A DNA stretch of 64,000 nucleotides. Source: DASSUW01 sp963844205 (GTDB lineage: Bacteria > Actinomycetota > Thermoleophilia > Solirubrobacterales > Solirubrobacteraceae). Both the position numbers and the translations under genes were made by a program. This document shows, one piece after another, positions 32,535-40,266 of this stretch. The stretch's first letter is position 1. The number at the start of each line of letters is the position of its first letter. The DNA lies in NCBI GenBank assembly GCA_963844205.1, contig CAWJNK010000017.1, forward strand, positions 1-64,000, written 5' to 3'. The notes beneath the pieces were generated by a model. That model was not told the origin of the DNA and did no database searches. It was given only the letters and a program-made list of their open reading frames with translations.

Positions 32535-33482
32535 ATGGACGTGCTGACCGCGGTCGACGACGATCGGATCGCGAGTCACCGCAACCGGGACGAGTTCTTC
32601 TGGCTCGACCTCCAGGATCCGGACCACAACGACCTCGCAGCGCTCCAGACGGCGCTCGACCTCCATCCGATGGCGCTCGAGGACACGCGCGAGTTCGGCC
32701 AGCGGCCGAAGGTCGACGTCTACCAGACGTACGTGCTGGCCGTGTTCTTCACCGCGCGAAGCGCCGACGAGCCCGACCGCGTCGTGCACCCGGTCGAGGT
32801 CCACGTCTACGTGTCGGGCGGCTGGATCCTCACCGTCCACCGGGAGCGGCTGCCACTGCTCCAGCAGCTGCACGAAGAGCTGGAGCCGACCACGACGCAC
32901 GAGGAGGACTACCTCGTCTACCGGATCCTCGACGGCTTGACCGACGCGTTCTTCCCCGCGGTCACGACGCTCGAGGATCGGATCGACGCGCTCGAGGCCG
33001 AGGTGCTCGAGCGGCCGCGGCGCGAGCTGCTGGGGCGCGTGTACCGCCTCAAGCAGGAGGTGCACGAGCTCCAGCGCCTGATCGCCGGGCAGCGCGACCA
33101 GTTCCAGACCGTGTCAGACGCGATCCTCCAGCTCGCCGGCCTCAGCCGCGGCACGCGCGAGTACCTGCGCGACGTCGGCGACCACCTCGCGCAGATCGGC
33201 GGCGAGCTGCAGCGCCAGACCGACGACCTGACCGCGCTGACCGGGATCTACTTCAACGCCAGCGCCGAGCGCCTCAACCGCACCGCGACTCGGCTCAGCG
33301 TGGTGGCGACGTTCTTCGTGGTCTGGACGCTGGTCACCGGCTTCTTCGGCCAGAACTTCCGGTGGCTCGTCGACAACGTGGAGTCGCGCACCGACTTCCT
33401 CGTCTTCGGCGTCGGCGCGCTCGTGGTCCCGACGGCGATCCTCGCCGCCCTGCTGTGGCACAAACGGCGCGACTGGTTCTGA
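32535..33482 (+). CDS. corA: CorA-family magnesium/divalent-cation channel
   Basis: A 315-residue pentameric CorA-type protein. The long soluble N-terminal part (about 1-245) contains FWLDLQDPDHNDLAAL, VYVSGGWILTVHRE and the extended stalk helix (LEDRIDALEAEVLERPRRELLGRVYRLKQEVHEL). Two membrane helices close the protein (LSVVATFFVVWTLVTGFF; FLVFGVGALVVPTAILAALLW). The selectivity loop reads FFGQNFRWL, with Gln replacing Met of the usual GMN. The start is taken at the ATG 32535; a longer frame would overlap cysH. Confidence 0.88.
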   Translation: MDVLTAVDDDRIASHRNRDEFFWLDLQDPDHNDLAALQTALDLHPMALEDTREFGQRPKVDVYQTYVLAVFFTARSADEPDRVVHPVEVHVYVSGGWILTVHRERLPLLQQLHEELEPTTTHEEDYLVYRILDGLTDAFFPAVTTLEDRIDALEAEVLERPRRELLGRVYRLKQEVHELQRLIAGQRDQFQTVSDAILQLAGLSRGTREYLRDVGDHLAQIGGELQRQTDDLTALTGIYFNASAERLNRTATRLSVVATFFVVWTLVTGFFGQNFRWLVDNVESRTDFLVFGVGALVVPTAILAALLWHKRRDWF

Positions 33483-33504
33483 CCGGCCGATAGGGTCCCG
33501 CTCC

Positions 33505-34752
33505 ATGCCAGTTGACGCCGCCGACGTCGCCCAGATCTCGACCGAGCCGGGCGTGCTCCCCGACGCGATGGCCGCCTGGGTGATCCGCGAGGAGCGCTTC
33601 GGCCAGCCTCGCGACGCCTTTCAGATCGAGGAGATGGAAGTACCGGAGCCCGGCGCCATGGAGGTCGTGGTTCGCGTGATGGCCGCGGGCGTCAACTACA
33701 ACAACGTCTGGGCCGCGCTCGGCGAGCCGGTCTCGGTCTTCCGCTACCACGCCGAGGACCACCACATCGGCGGCTCCGACGCCTCCGGGATCGTGTGGAA
33801 GGTCGGCCCCGGCGTCACGCGCTGGCAGCCCGGCGACGAGGTCGTCATCCACTGCAACCAGGCCTCGTACGAGGATCCGGAGGTCCACGGTCTGGACCCG
33901 ATGGCGGCGCCGTCGCAGCGGATCTGGGGCTACGAGACGACCTGGGGCTCGTTCGCGCAGTTCTGCAAGGTCCAGGCCCAGCAGCTCCTCCCCAAGCCCG
34001 CGGCGCTGACGTGGGAGGAGGCCGCGTCCTACGGGCTCACGTACTTCACGGCCTACCGGATGCTGGTCCGCCAGGTCGAGCTGCAGGCCGGCCACCGCGT
34101 GCTGGTGTGGGGCGCAGCCGGCGGCCTCGGCGTGTTCGCGCTCCAGCTCTGCCGCCTGGCAGGCGCCGACGCGGTCGGCGTCGTCTCCTCCGAGGCCAAG
34201 GGCCGGCTGTGCCTCGAGCTCGGCGCCTGCGACTTCATCGACCGCAACGAGTTCACCGGCATGATGCGGCGCGGCGGCGAGACGCCCGAGGAGGAGAAGG
34301 CGCGCTACAAGGAGTCGCGCCGCTTCTGCAAGGTCGTGGAGGAGAAGCTCGGCGCCGCGCCCGACATCGTGTTCGAGCACGTCGGCAAGGCGACCTTCCC
34401 CACCTCCGTGCTCGTCCTCAAGCCGTTCGGCAAGGTCGTGATCTGCGCGGGGACCAGCGGCTACGACCTCGACTTCGACGTCCGCTTCCTCTGGATGCGC
34501 CAGAAGCAGATCGTGGGCTCGCACTTCGCCAACGCGTACGAGTGCACCAAGGCGAACGAGCTCATCGAGTCGGGGGCCATCCGTCCCGTACTCTGGAGGA
34601 CCATGAGCTTCGACCAGGTCGCCGAGGCGCACCAGCTGATGAAGAACAACGAGCATCTCGGCAAGATCGCCATCCTCGTCGGAGCCGAGACGGAGGGGCT
34701 TGGCAAGACTGCGGACGGCCCGGGAGCGATCCGGGCGGAGGTGGGAGCCTGA
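33505..34752 (+). CDS. ccr: Crotonyl-CoA carboxylase/reductase
   Basis: Ccr reductively carboxylates crotonyl-CoA to ethylmalonyl-CoA with NADPH and CO2, the committing step of the ethylmalonyl-CoA pathway; some members only reduce. The 415-residue MDR protein has AAGVNYNNVWAALGEPVSVF, the Ccr-specific GGSDASGIVWKVG and HCNQASYEDPEVHGLDPM, IWGYETTWGSFAQFCKV, cofactor loop VWGAAGGLGVFALQL, and MRQKQIVGSHFANAYE. These insertions separate it from quinone reductases. Its stop overlaps the ATG of the next small gene. The mutase for its product is 1.4 kb downstream at 36437. Confidence 0.92.
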   Translation: MPVDAADVAQISTEPGVLPDAMAAWVIREERFGQPRDAFQIEEMEVPEPGAMEVVVRVMAAGVNYNNVWAALGEPVSVFRYHAEDHHIGGSDASGIVWKVGPGVTRWQPGDEVVIHCNQASYEDPEVHGLDPMAAPSQRIWGYETTWGSFAQFCKVQAQQLLPKPAALTWEEAASYGLTYFTAYRMLVRQVELQAGHRVLVWGAAGGLGVFALQLCRLAGADAVGVVSSEAKGRLCLELGACDFIDRNEFTGMMRRGGETPEEEKARYKESRRFCKVVEEKLGAAPDIVFEHVGKATFPTSVLVLKPFGKVVICAGTSGYDLDFDVRFLWMRQKQIVGSHFANAYECTKANELIESGAIRPVLWRTMSFDQVAEAHQLMKNNEHLGKIAILVGAETEGLGKTADGPGAIRAEVGA

Positions 34753-35072
34753 TGGCCGGTGTCGTGAACATCCCCTGGTACATCACGACGTTCCGCGGCG
34801 ACCAGTTCGAGGCCGCGCTCAGGGAAATCGCGCCGGTCTGCCTGCGCTACGGGGCGACCGACTACGAGGTGATGCGCTCCAACGACGACCGCTATCGCTT
34901 CTGGCAGTTCTCGCACTGGGAGAACAAGGCCGACTTCGAGGCCTACTGGTACGGCCCGGAGTTCAGCGACTGGCGGGCCGACTACACGAGCTGGTACACG
35001 GTCCCGCTCGTCTACACGTGGTTCGACCGCGTGATCGCCGGTGCGCTGACGCCCAACGGCGTGGTCGATTAG
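34752..35072 (+). CDS. Small alpha/beta-barrel-like protein coupled to ccr
   Basis: A 106-residue aromatic-rich protein (NIPWYITTFRGDQFEAAL, YRFWQFSHWENKADFEAYWYG, YTSWYTVPLVYTWFD). Length and strand-helix pattern resemble dimeric ferredoxin-like barrels such as antibiotic-biosynthesis monooxygenase or NIPSNAP proteins, but I cannot assign a family. The ATG overlaps the ccr stop (TGATG), so it is made with Ccr and may act on the same metabolites. Its TAG overlaps the left end of the inverted-repeat element. Confidence 0.7.
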   Translation: MAGVVNIPWYITTFRGDQFEAALREIAPVCLRYGATDYEVMRSNDDRYRFWQFSHWENKADFEAYWYGPEFSDWRADYTSWYTVPLVYTWFDRVIAGALTPNGVVD

Positions 35073-35235
35073 GGGTCTGTCCAAGAAGATCCGGCCCGAC
35101 CGTGGTGGTCGTGGATCGAGCCGGGCGCCGCACGAACCGAAGGGAATACGAACGTATTTCCGAGGGTTCGGGTGGCGATCCGGCGAAGTGTCCACGGCCG
35201 CCACGGGCGTGGCGGGGTTCTTGGACAGGCCCTTA
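35070..35235. mobile_element. 166-base terminal-inverted-repeat element, MITE-like
   Basis: The left end TAGGGGTCTGTCCAAGAA and the right end read inward, TAAGGGCCTGTCCAAGAA, match at 16 of 18 positions. The interior holds a strong hairpin at 35133-35170 (CGAACC, GGAATACG / CGTATTTCC, GGTTCG) and repeated GATCCGG. There is no reading frame of note and no transposase, so it looks like a non-autonomous element. The copy at 21883-21934 keeps both ends, GATCCGG and TGGCGGGG but lacks the middle. Target duplication could be TA. Confidence 0.6.
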
Positions 35236-35520
35236 GCCCTGCTCGAGCGGGGCCATCGTCAAGCCGGCGTCCTGGAGCTGCTCCCAGTACAGCTCGGCCG
35301 TCTCCTTGACGCCCGACCAGACGATCGCCTGGCCGGTGTTGTGGATGGTGTCGGCGAGCGCGTAGCCGCCGGCGACGCTGATCCCGGGGATCGTCCGCGC
35401 CAGCGTGTGGGCGACGTGGTCGAACGTGTTGTGGTCGTCGTTGAGGACGATCACGCGCCAGTTGTCCTCGAGGCCGCTGCCCGGGTCTCGGACCTTCGGG
35501 ACTTCGACGACCTCAGTCAT
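35233..35520 (-). CDS. clpS: ATP-dependent Clp protease adaptor ClpS
   Basis: ClpS hands N-end-rule substrates to the ClpA or ClpC unfoldase. The 95-residue protein has the family core WRVIVLNDDHNTFDHVAHTL, with the Asn-Asp-Asp loop that grips the N-terminal residue, then GGYALADTIHNTGQAIVWSG, which ends the binding pocket. A short acidic N-terminal tail is present. No Clp ATPase gene is nearby. The TAA stop comes from the right end of the inverted-repeat element. Confidence 0.92.
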   Translation of the reverse strand: MTEVVEVPKVRDPGSGLEDNWRVIVLNDDHNTFDHVAHTLARTIPGISVAGGYALADTIHNTGQAIVWSGVKETAELYWEQLQDAGLTMAPLEQG

Positions 35521-35529
35521 GCTAAGGCG

Positions 35530-35553
35530 CTCACGCGAGCTTGCGAGTGTGAG
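35530..35553. terminator. Weak hairpin between MBL hydrolase and clpS genes
   Basis: CTCAC at 35530-35534 and GTGAG at 35549-35553 flank a near-palindromic GCGAGCTTGC. It follows the stop of the metallo-hydrolase gene and precedes clpS on the same strand. It lacks a T-run, so termination is uncertain; it could instead be an operator for clpS. Confidence 0.3.
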
Positions 35554-35576
35554 TAAGCCGCACTCATTCTCATGGT

Positions 35577-36404
35577 CTACCCACGCTTGCGATGCCAGCG
35601 ATCAAGGCCGAGGAACAGGTGGTCGAGCGGCGCGGCCTGCTCGACGGCGGCGACCTCGTCGGGAGCGCTCGCGGCGACCCGCTCGTGCAGCGCGGCCATG
35701 AACCCGTCCTGATCATGCGTGGCCGCGAGGTCGGCCTGCCAGCGCAACGACTCACGCACGGCGGCGAGCTGCGCCGGCGGGTCGTCGGCGGTGCCGAAGT
35801 GCGTGAGGGCGAGCGTCGACGGCTCCCAGGCGGCGATCGCGTCGAGCGACCGCTCCCATGCCTCGACGTCGATGTCGGGCGGCGGCGTGGGCGCCAGTGT
35901 GAGGTCATAGGGAGGGATGCGCACGCCGGCCATATCGCCGACGAAGGCGACGCCGCGTTTTTCATTAAAGTAGGCGACGTGGTGGGACGCGTGCCCGGGC
36001 GTGTAGGTGACCTCGAACCCGAGCACGGTCTCGCCGCCGGACAGCACGTTCAGGTTCTGCTCCGGCACCGGCACCACGTCGCCCCAGGTCTCGCGCAGCC
36101 CCTCCTCCCCGCCGTACAGCCGGGCGGCGCTCGCCACCAGTCGCTCGGGGCTGGCGAGGTGCGGCGCGCCGCGCTCGTGGACGTAGACCTCGAGCTCCGG
36201 CCAGCGGCGCACCAGGGCGCCCGCCGCGCCGGCGTGGTCGAAGTGGATGTGCGTCAGGAGCAGGGCCTTCGGCACCTCGCCGCCGAGCGCCTCCAGCAGC
36301 GTGTCCTCGCACGACTGGGGGCCGGGATCGACGAGGATCCCGTCGACCTCGAAGCACGCGATGACCTTCTCCCGGCCGCGGTGGCGGACGTCGATCTGCC
36401 GCAT
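35577..36404 (-). CDS. MBL-fold metallohydrolase
   Basis: A 275-residue glyoxalase-II-like metallo-beta-lactamase-fold protein. The zinc motif is LLTHIHFDHAGAAG, followed by the further ligand His in TPGHASHHVAYF, Asp in FVGDMAGV and the terminal His in ALTHFGTADDP. A C-terminal helical extension of about 70 residues ends LDHLFLGLDRWHRKRG. Substrate unknown; thioester hydrolysis is the commonest activity of this subgroup. It is divergent from the mutase gene, with 32 bases between starts. Confidence 0.85.
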   Translation of the reverse strand: MRQIDVRHRGREKVIACFEVDGILVDPGPQSCEDTLLEALGGEVPKALLLTHIHFDHAGAAGALVRRWPELEVYVHERGAPHLASPERLVASAARLYGGEEGLRETWGDVVPVPEQNLNVLSGGETVLGFEVTYTPGHASHHVAYFNEKRGVAFVGDMAGVRIPPYDLTLAPTPPPDIDVEAWERSLDAIAAWEPSTLALTHFGTADDPPAQLAAVRESLRWQADLAATHDQDGFMAALHERVAASAPDEVAAVEQAAPLDHLFLGLDRWHRKRG

Positions 36405-36436
36405 CGCCCGCGCAGGGTACGGCAGAATCAGCCCGG

Positions 36437-38398
36437 ATGAGTCACCGGCTCCCCGAGCCCGACAAGCCGTGGATGATGCGGACCTACGCGGGCCATTCCA
36501 CCGCCCGGCGGTCCAACGAGCTGTACCGGCGCAACCTCGCCAAGGGCCAGACCGGCCTCTCGGTGGCGTTCGACCTGCCGACGCAGACGGGCTACGACGC
36601 CGACCACGAGCTGGCCCGCGGGGAGGTCGGCAAGGTCGGCGTGCCGATCGCGCACAAGGGCGATATGCACGCCCTCATGGACGGCATTCCGCTCGACCGC
36701 ATGAACACGTCGATGACGATCAACGCGACCGCGGCGTGGCTGCTCGCGCTCTACATGGTCGTCGCGGAGGAGAACGGGATCGCGCCGGAAGCGCTGGCCG
36801 GGACCACCCAGAACGACATCATCAAGGAGTACCTCTCGCGCGGGACCTACGCGTTCCCGCCCGGCCCGTCGATGCGGCTGATCGCCGACACCGTCGCCTA
36901 CACGGTCGAGCACGTCCCGCGCTGGAACCCGGTCAACATCTGCTCCTACCACCTGCAGGAGGCGGGCGCGACGCCGGTGCAGGAGATCAGTTTCTCCATG
37001 GCAACAGCGATCGCGGTCCTCGACGCCGTCAGCGAGCGCGTCGCGCAGGATCGCATGGGCGCCGTGTTCGGGCGGATCTCGTTCTTCGTCAACGCCGGGG
37101 TCCGGTTCGTCGAGGAGCACGCGAAGCTGCGCGCGATGGCCGAGCTGTGGGACGGGCTCGGCGAGCGCTACGGCGTGCAGGACGAGCGCCACCGCCGCTT
37201 CCGCTACGGCGTCCAGGTCAACTCCCTAGGGCTGACCGAGGCGCAGCCGGAGAACAACGTGCAGCGGATCGTGCTCGAGGCGCTCGCGGTTACGCTCGGC
37301 CGCAACGCACGCGCGCGGGCGATCCAGCTCCCGGCCTGGAACGAGGCGCTCGGCCTGCCGCGGCCGTGGGACCAGCAGTGGTCGCTGCGGATCCAGCAGG
37401 TGCTCGCCTACGAGACCGATCTGCTCGAGTATCCCGACCTCTTCGAGGGCTCCGTCGTGATGGACGGGCTGGTGGCGGAGCTGCTGGCCGGCGCCCGCGA
37501 GGAGATGGCCCGCGTGGAGGAGCAGGGCGGCGCGGTCGAGGCCGTCCCGTACATGAAGGCGTCCCTGGTCGAGTCGCACCGCGAGCGGATCCGGCGGATC
37601 GAGTCCGGCGAGCAGGTGATGGTCGGCGTCAACCGGTTCGAGGAGACCGAGCCGTCGCCGCTGACCGCCGACGGCGGGATCCTCGTGATCGACCCGGCGG
37701 TCGAGGAGGAGGCGCGGACGGCCCTGACGGAATGGCGGGCCTCGCGGGGGGATGTGGCTGCCGCGCTGGACGAGCTGCGGCGGGTGGCGGCGTGCGAGGA
37801 GAACATCATGCCGGCGACGCTGGCGGCCGCCCGGGCGGGCGCCACGACCGGCGAGTGGGCGGCCGCGTTGCGCGACGCGTTCGGCTCCTACCGGGCGCCG
37901 ACCGGGGTCGGCGAGGCCGCCGCTCCGGCCGCCGGCGAGGAGCTCGCCGAGCTCCGTGAGGAGGTCGCCCGCGTGAGCGAGGCGCTCGGCCGCACGCTGA
38001 AGATCCTGGTCGGCAAGCCCGGGCTCGACGGCCATTCCAACGGCGCCGAGCAGATCGCGGTCCGGGCGCGGGACGCCGGCATGGACGTCGTCTACGAGGG
38101 CATCCGCCTCACCCCCGCGCAGATCGCGCGCTCGGCGGTCGACGAGGGCGTCCACGTGATCGGCCTCTCGATCCTCTCCGGCTCCCACCGCGAGCTCATC
38201 CCCGACGTGATCGCGGCGCTCGGCGACGCCGACATTCCCGTGGTGGTCGGCGGCATCATCCCGGAGGCCGACGCCGTGACGCTGCGGGCAGCCGGCGTGG
38301 CCGCCGTCTACACGCCGAAGGACTTCGAGCTCACGCGCATCCTGCGCGACATCGTGAGGATCGTGGCGGAGCGCAACGGCGTCCGCGCGGCGGCGTGA
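36437..38398 (+). CDS. ecm: Ethylmalonyl-CoA mutase (MeaA type, B12-dependent)
   Basis: Ecm converts (2R)-ethylmalonyl-CoA to methylsuccinyl-CoA using adenosylcobalamin. The 653-residue protein combines a TIM-barrel (WMMRTYAGHSTARRSNELYR, VAFDLPTQTGYDADHELARG, RMNTSMTINATAAWLLALY, TTQNDIIKEYLSRGTYAFPP) with a C-terminal B12 domain from about 515. That domain contains LVGKPGLDGHSNGAEQ, the D-x-H-x-x-G motif with H533 as cobalt ligand. The order and sequence match MeaA rather than methylmalonyl-CoA mutase, whose subunits are larger. ccr upstream and meaB 60 bases downstream support the assignment. Confidence 0.88.
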   Translation: MSHRLPEPDKPWMMRTYAGHSTARRSNELYRRNLAKGQTGLSVAFDLPTQTGYDADHELARGEVGKVGVPIAHKGDMHALMDGIPLDRMNTSMTINATAAWLLALYMVVAEENGIAPEALAGTTQNDIIKEYLSRGTYAFPPGPSMRLIADTVAYTVEHVPRWNPVNICSYHLQEAGATPVQEISFSMATAIAVLDAVSERVAQDRMGAVFGRISFFVNAGVRFVEEHAKLRAMAELWDGLGERYGVQDERHRRFRYGVQVNSLGLTEAQPENNVQRIVLEALAVTLGRNARARAIQLPAWNEALGLPRPWDQQWSLRIQQVLAYETDLLEYPDLFEGSVVMDGLVAELLAGAREEMARVEEQGGAVEAVPYMKASLVESHRERIRRIESGEQVMVGVNRFEETEPSPLTADGGILVIDPAVEEEARTALTEWRASRGDVAAALDELRRVAACEENIMPATLAAARAGATTGEWAAALRDAFGSYRAPTGVGEAAAPAAGEELAELREEVARVSEALGRTLKILVGKPGLDGHSNGAEQIAVRARDAGMDVVYEGIRLTPAQIARSAVDEGVHVIGLSILSGSHRELIPDVIAALGDADIPVVVGGIIPEADAVTLRAAGVAAVYTPKDFELTRILRDIVRIVAERNGVRAAA

Positions 38399-38458
38399 GG
38401 GGCACGCTACGCTCGGCCGTGTGAGGGCCGATCGAGGCTTCGCGGCACGGTCGGCGCC

Positions 38459-39409
38459 TTGAGACGCGATCGGGGCGCGGAGCTCGGCGCGCGGCTGCGC
38501 GAGCGGGACCTGACCGCCGCGCCGGCCGCCCTCAACCTGCTCGAGAACCGCACGCTCCGCTCCGAGGCCGCGGCGCTCCTGGCCGAGGTGGCGCCGGCGC
38601 GGCTCGGCGGCGAGGCGGGCGCGCACGTGGTCGGCGTCACGGGCCCGCCGGGGGCGGGCAAGTCGACCCTGCTGTCGGCGCTGGCCCGGGCCTGGCGCGC
38701 CGCTGGCCGGACCGTCGCGGTGCTCGCGGTGGACCCCACGTCCAAGCGGTCAGGCGGCTCGCTGCTCGGCGACCGCGTCCGGATCGAGGCCGACCCCGGC
38801 GACCGCGGGCTGTTCGTCCGCTCGACCGCGGCCGGCGGGCGGCTCGGTGGGCTGGCGCCCGCCACGCGCATCGCCGCCCAGGCGCTCGCGGCGGCGTTCG
38901 ACGTGGTCGTGATCGAGACCGTGGGTGTCGGGCAGTCGGAGACCGAGGTGGCCGAGGCGGCGGACACCGTCGCGGTCGTCGTGCAGCCCGGCTCGGGCGA
39001 CGTCCTGCAGTTCCTGAAGGCGGGGATCATGGAGGTCCCGGACGTCCTGGTGGTGACCAAGGCCGACCTCGGCGCCGTGGCGCAGCGGGCGCGCCGCGAC
39101 CTGCACGCCGCGCTGCGGTCGCTCGGCGAGCGCGGCGTGCCGGTCGTCGCGGTCTCCTCCATCCCCCCGGTGCAAGGGATCGACGATCTCGTGCGCGCGC
39201 TGGACGAGCACCGGGCGGGGCTCGACCTGCCCGCGACCCGGACGCGCGCCCGGCGTCTCGGTGCGCTGGCGGACTTCGCGGCCGAGCACGGCGAGCGGGG
39301 CCTGCGCGCGCTCGGCGGGCGCCGCGAGGCCCGGGCCTGGCTCGACGAGCAGGACCCGGACCTCGACGAGGCCGCGCTCCTCCGCGCGCTGGAGGCGCGC
39401 GCGACCTAG
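38459..39409 (+). CDS. meaB: MeaB/ArgK-family G3E GTPase, B12 mutase chaperone
   Basis: MeaB-type GTPases load and protect adenosylcobalamin in acyl-CoA mutases. The 316-residue protein has Walker A GPPGAGKS (62-69), VLAVDPTSKRSGGSLLGDR, the switch region IETVGVGQSETEVAEAAD and the base-recognition motif VTKADLG. The TTG start at 38459 is the only in-frame start close to the helical N-terminus; GTG codons farther upstream are possible. It follows ecm in the same direction and most likely serves it. The stop shares a CTAG with the stop of the convergent hydrolase gene. Confidence 0.92.
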   Translation: MRRDRGAELGARLRERDLTAAPAALNLLENRTLRSEAAALLAEVAPARLGGEAGAHVVGVTGPPGAGKSTLLSALARAWRAAGRTVAVLAVDPTSKRSGGSLLGDRVRIEADPGDRGLFVRSTAAGGRLGGLAPATRIAAQALAAAFDVVVIETVGVGQSETEVAEAADTVAVVVQPGSGDVLQFLKAGIMEVPDVLVVTKADLGAVAQRARRDLHAALRSLGERGVPVVAVSSIPPVQGIDDLVRALDEHRAGLDLPATRTRARRLGALADFAAEHGERGLRALGGRREARAWLDEQDPDLDEAALLRALEARAT

Positions 39410-39996
39410 AACCGCGCGAGCCAGTCCTTGACGGCGTTGGCGAGCGTGTCGAGGTCGCCGGTGAGGCTGTGGTTGCCGGGGACGGTGACGATCTCGCGGT
39501 CGGGGCCGGCGGGCGGCATGCCGAACGGGTCGCTGCGGCCCTGGACGATGAGGACCGGGATGCGCACGGCCTCGAGCTCGGGCAGGCGTGACTTGTCGGG
39601 GCGGCCGGGCGGGTGGAGCGGGAAGGCGAGGCAGAGGACGCCTCGCGCGTTGGTCTCGTCGACGGTCCGGCAGGCCACGCGCGCGCCCGCCGAGCGGCCG
39701 CCGGTGATCAGCGGGAGGTCGGGGAAGTCGAGCTGCTCGATCGCGGCGATCCAGGCGGCGTCGAGCTGGTGCGCGGGCGCCTGCGAGCGCCGCCCGGCGA
39801 CGCTGTAGGGCTGCTCGACGAGCGCGACGGTCGCGCCCGCCTCGTTGGCGGCCTTGGTGGCCTTCACGAGGTCGCGAGCGCCGACGCCGCCGCCGGCGCC
39901 GTGGCCGAGCACGACCGCCAGGCGGGGGTCGTCGACTGGGTGCAGGTGCGCCCGGGCGGGGCCGTGGGGTGTGTCGAGGTCGCGCGTTTCCGTCAC
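39406..39996 (-). CDS. Alpha/beta hydrolase, KANL3/Tex30-like
   Basis: A 196-residue small hydrolase of the dienelactone-hydrolase-like KANL3/Tex30 group. It has the oxyanion motif VVLGHGAGGG, the nucleophile elbow GGRSAGARVA, the acidic residue in VLIVQGRSDPFG and the catalytic His in VPGNHSLTGD. Substrate unknown. It overlaps meaB tail-to-tail by four bases, where CTAG provides both TAG stops. Confidence 0.8.
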   Translation of the reverse strand: MTETRDLDTPHGPARAHLHPVDDPRLAVVLGHGAGGGVGARDLVKATKAANEAGATVALVEQPYSVAGRRSQAPAHQLDAAWIAAIEQLDFPDLPLITGGRSAGARVACRTVDETNARGVLCLAFPLHPPGRPDKSRLPELEAVRIPVLIVQGRSDPFGMPPAGPDREIVTVPGNHSLTGDLDTLANAVKDWLARF

Positions 39997-40035
39997 GCGG
40001 CGGAGGATTTCATGCCGTGCGCGTAGCGGGTCCGG

Positions 40036-40178
40036 CGAACGTCAACTGCGGCATTGAGGGAGGCGGGTTTGGCGGCTCTGCGGGTCGAGTGTCGACTTAA
40101 TGGGCCTGAGGCGTATTAACTCGACACTCGGCAGCCGGAGCGGCCGATCCACCGCCTCCCTACCCAGCGCAGTTCGTC
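40036..40178. repeat. Long imperfect palindrome, family member B
   Basis: Outer arms AACTGCG/CGCAGTT (40044, 40168), middle arms GAGGGAGGCGG/CCGCCTCCC (40056, 40152) and a long inner stem CGAGTGTCGACTTAA/TTAACTCGACACTCG (40086-40130, one mismatch) surround a 15-base loop. Its left end (GAACGTCAACTGCGG, GAGGGAGG) is the reverse complement of the right end of the element at 27491-27640, while the interiors differ. The remaining 40179-40248 is GC-rich with repeated CGCGACGTTCCG and no gene. Confidence 0.65.
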
Positions 40179-40266
40179 CCTTCGCGACGTTCCGTCGCAA
40201 TCCCGCGACAGAATCGCGACGTTCCGCCACTGTTTCGCGCACCGCGGCGTGGGCACGATGAGGCGT

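Noticed and set aside
34752..35072. Naming the ccr-coupled gene a NIPSNAP or ABM monooxygenase
   Set aside because: Only length and aromatic pattern agree; no diagnostic motif is present.
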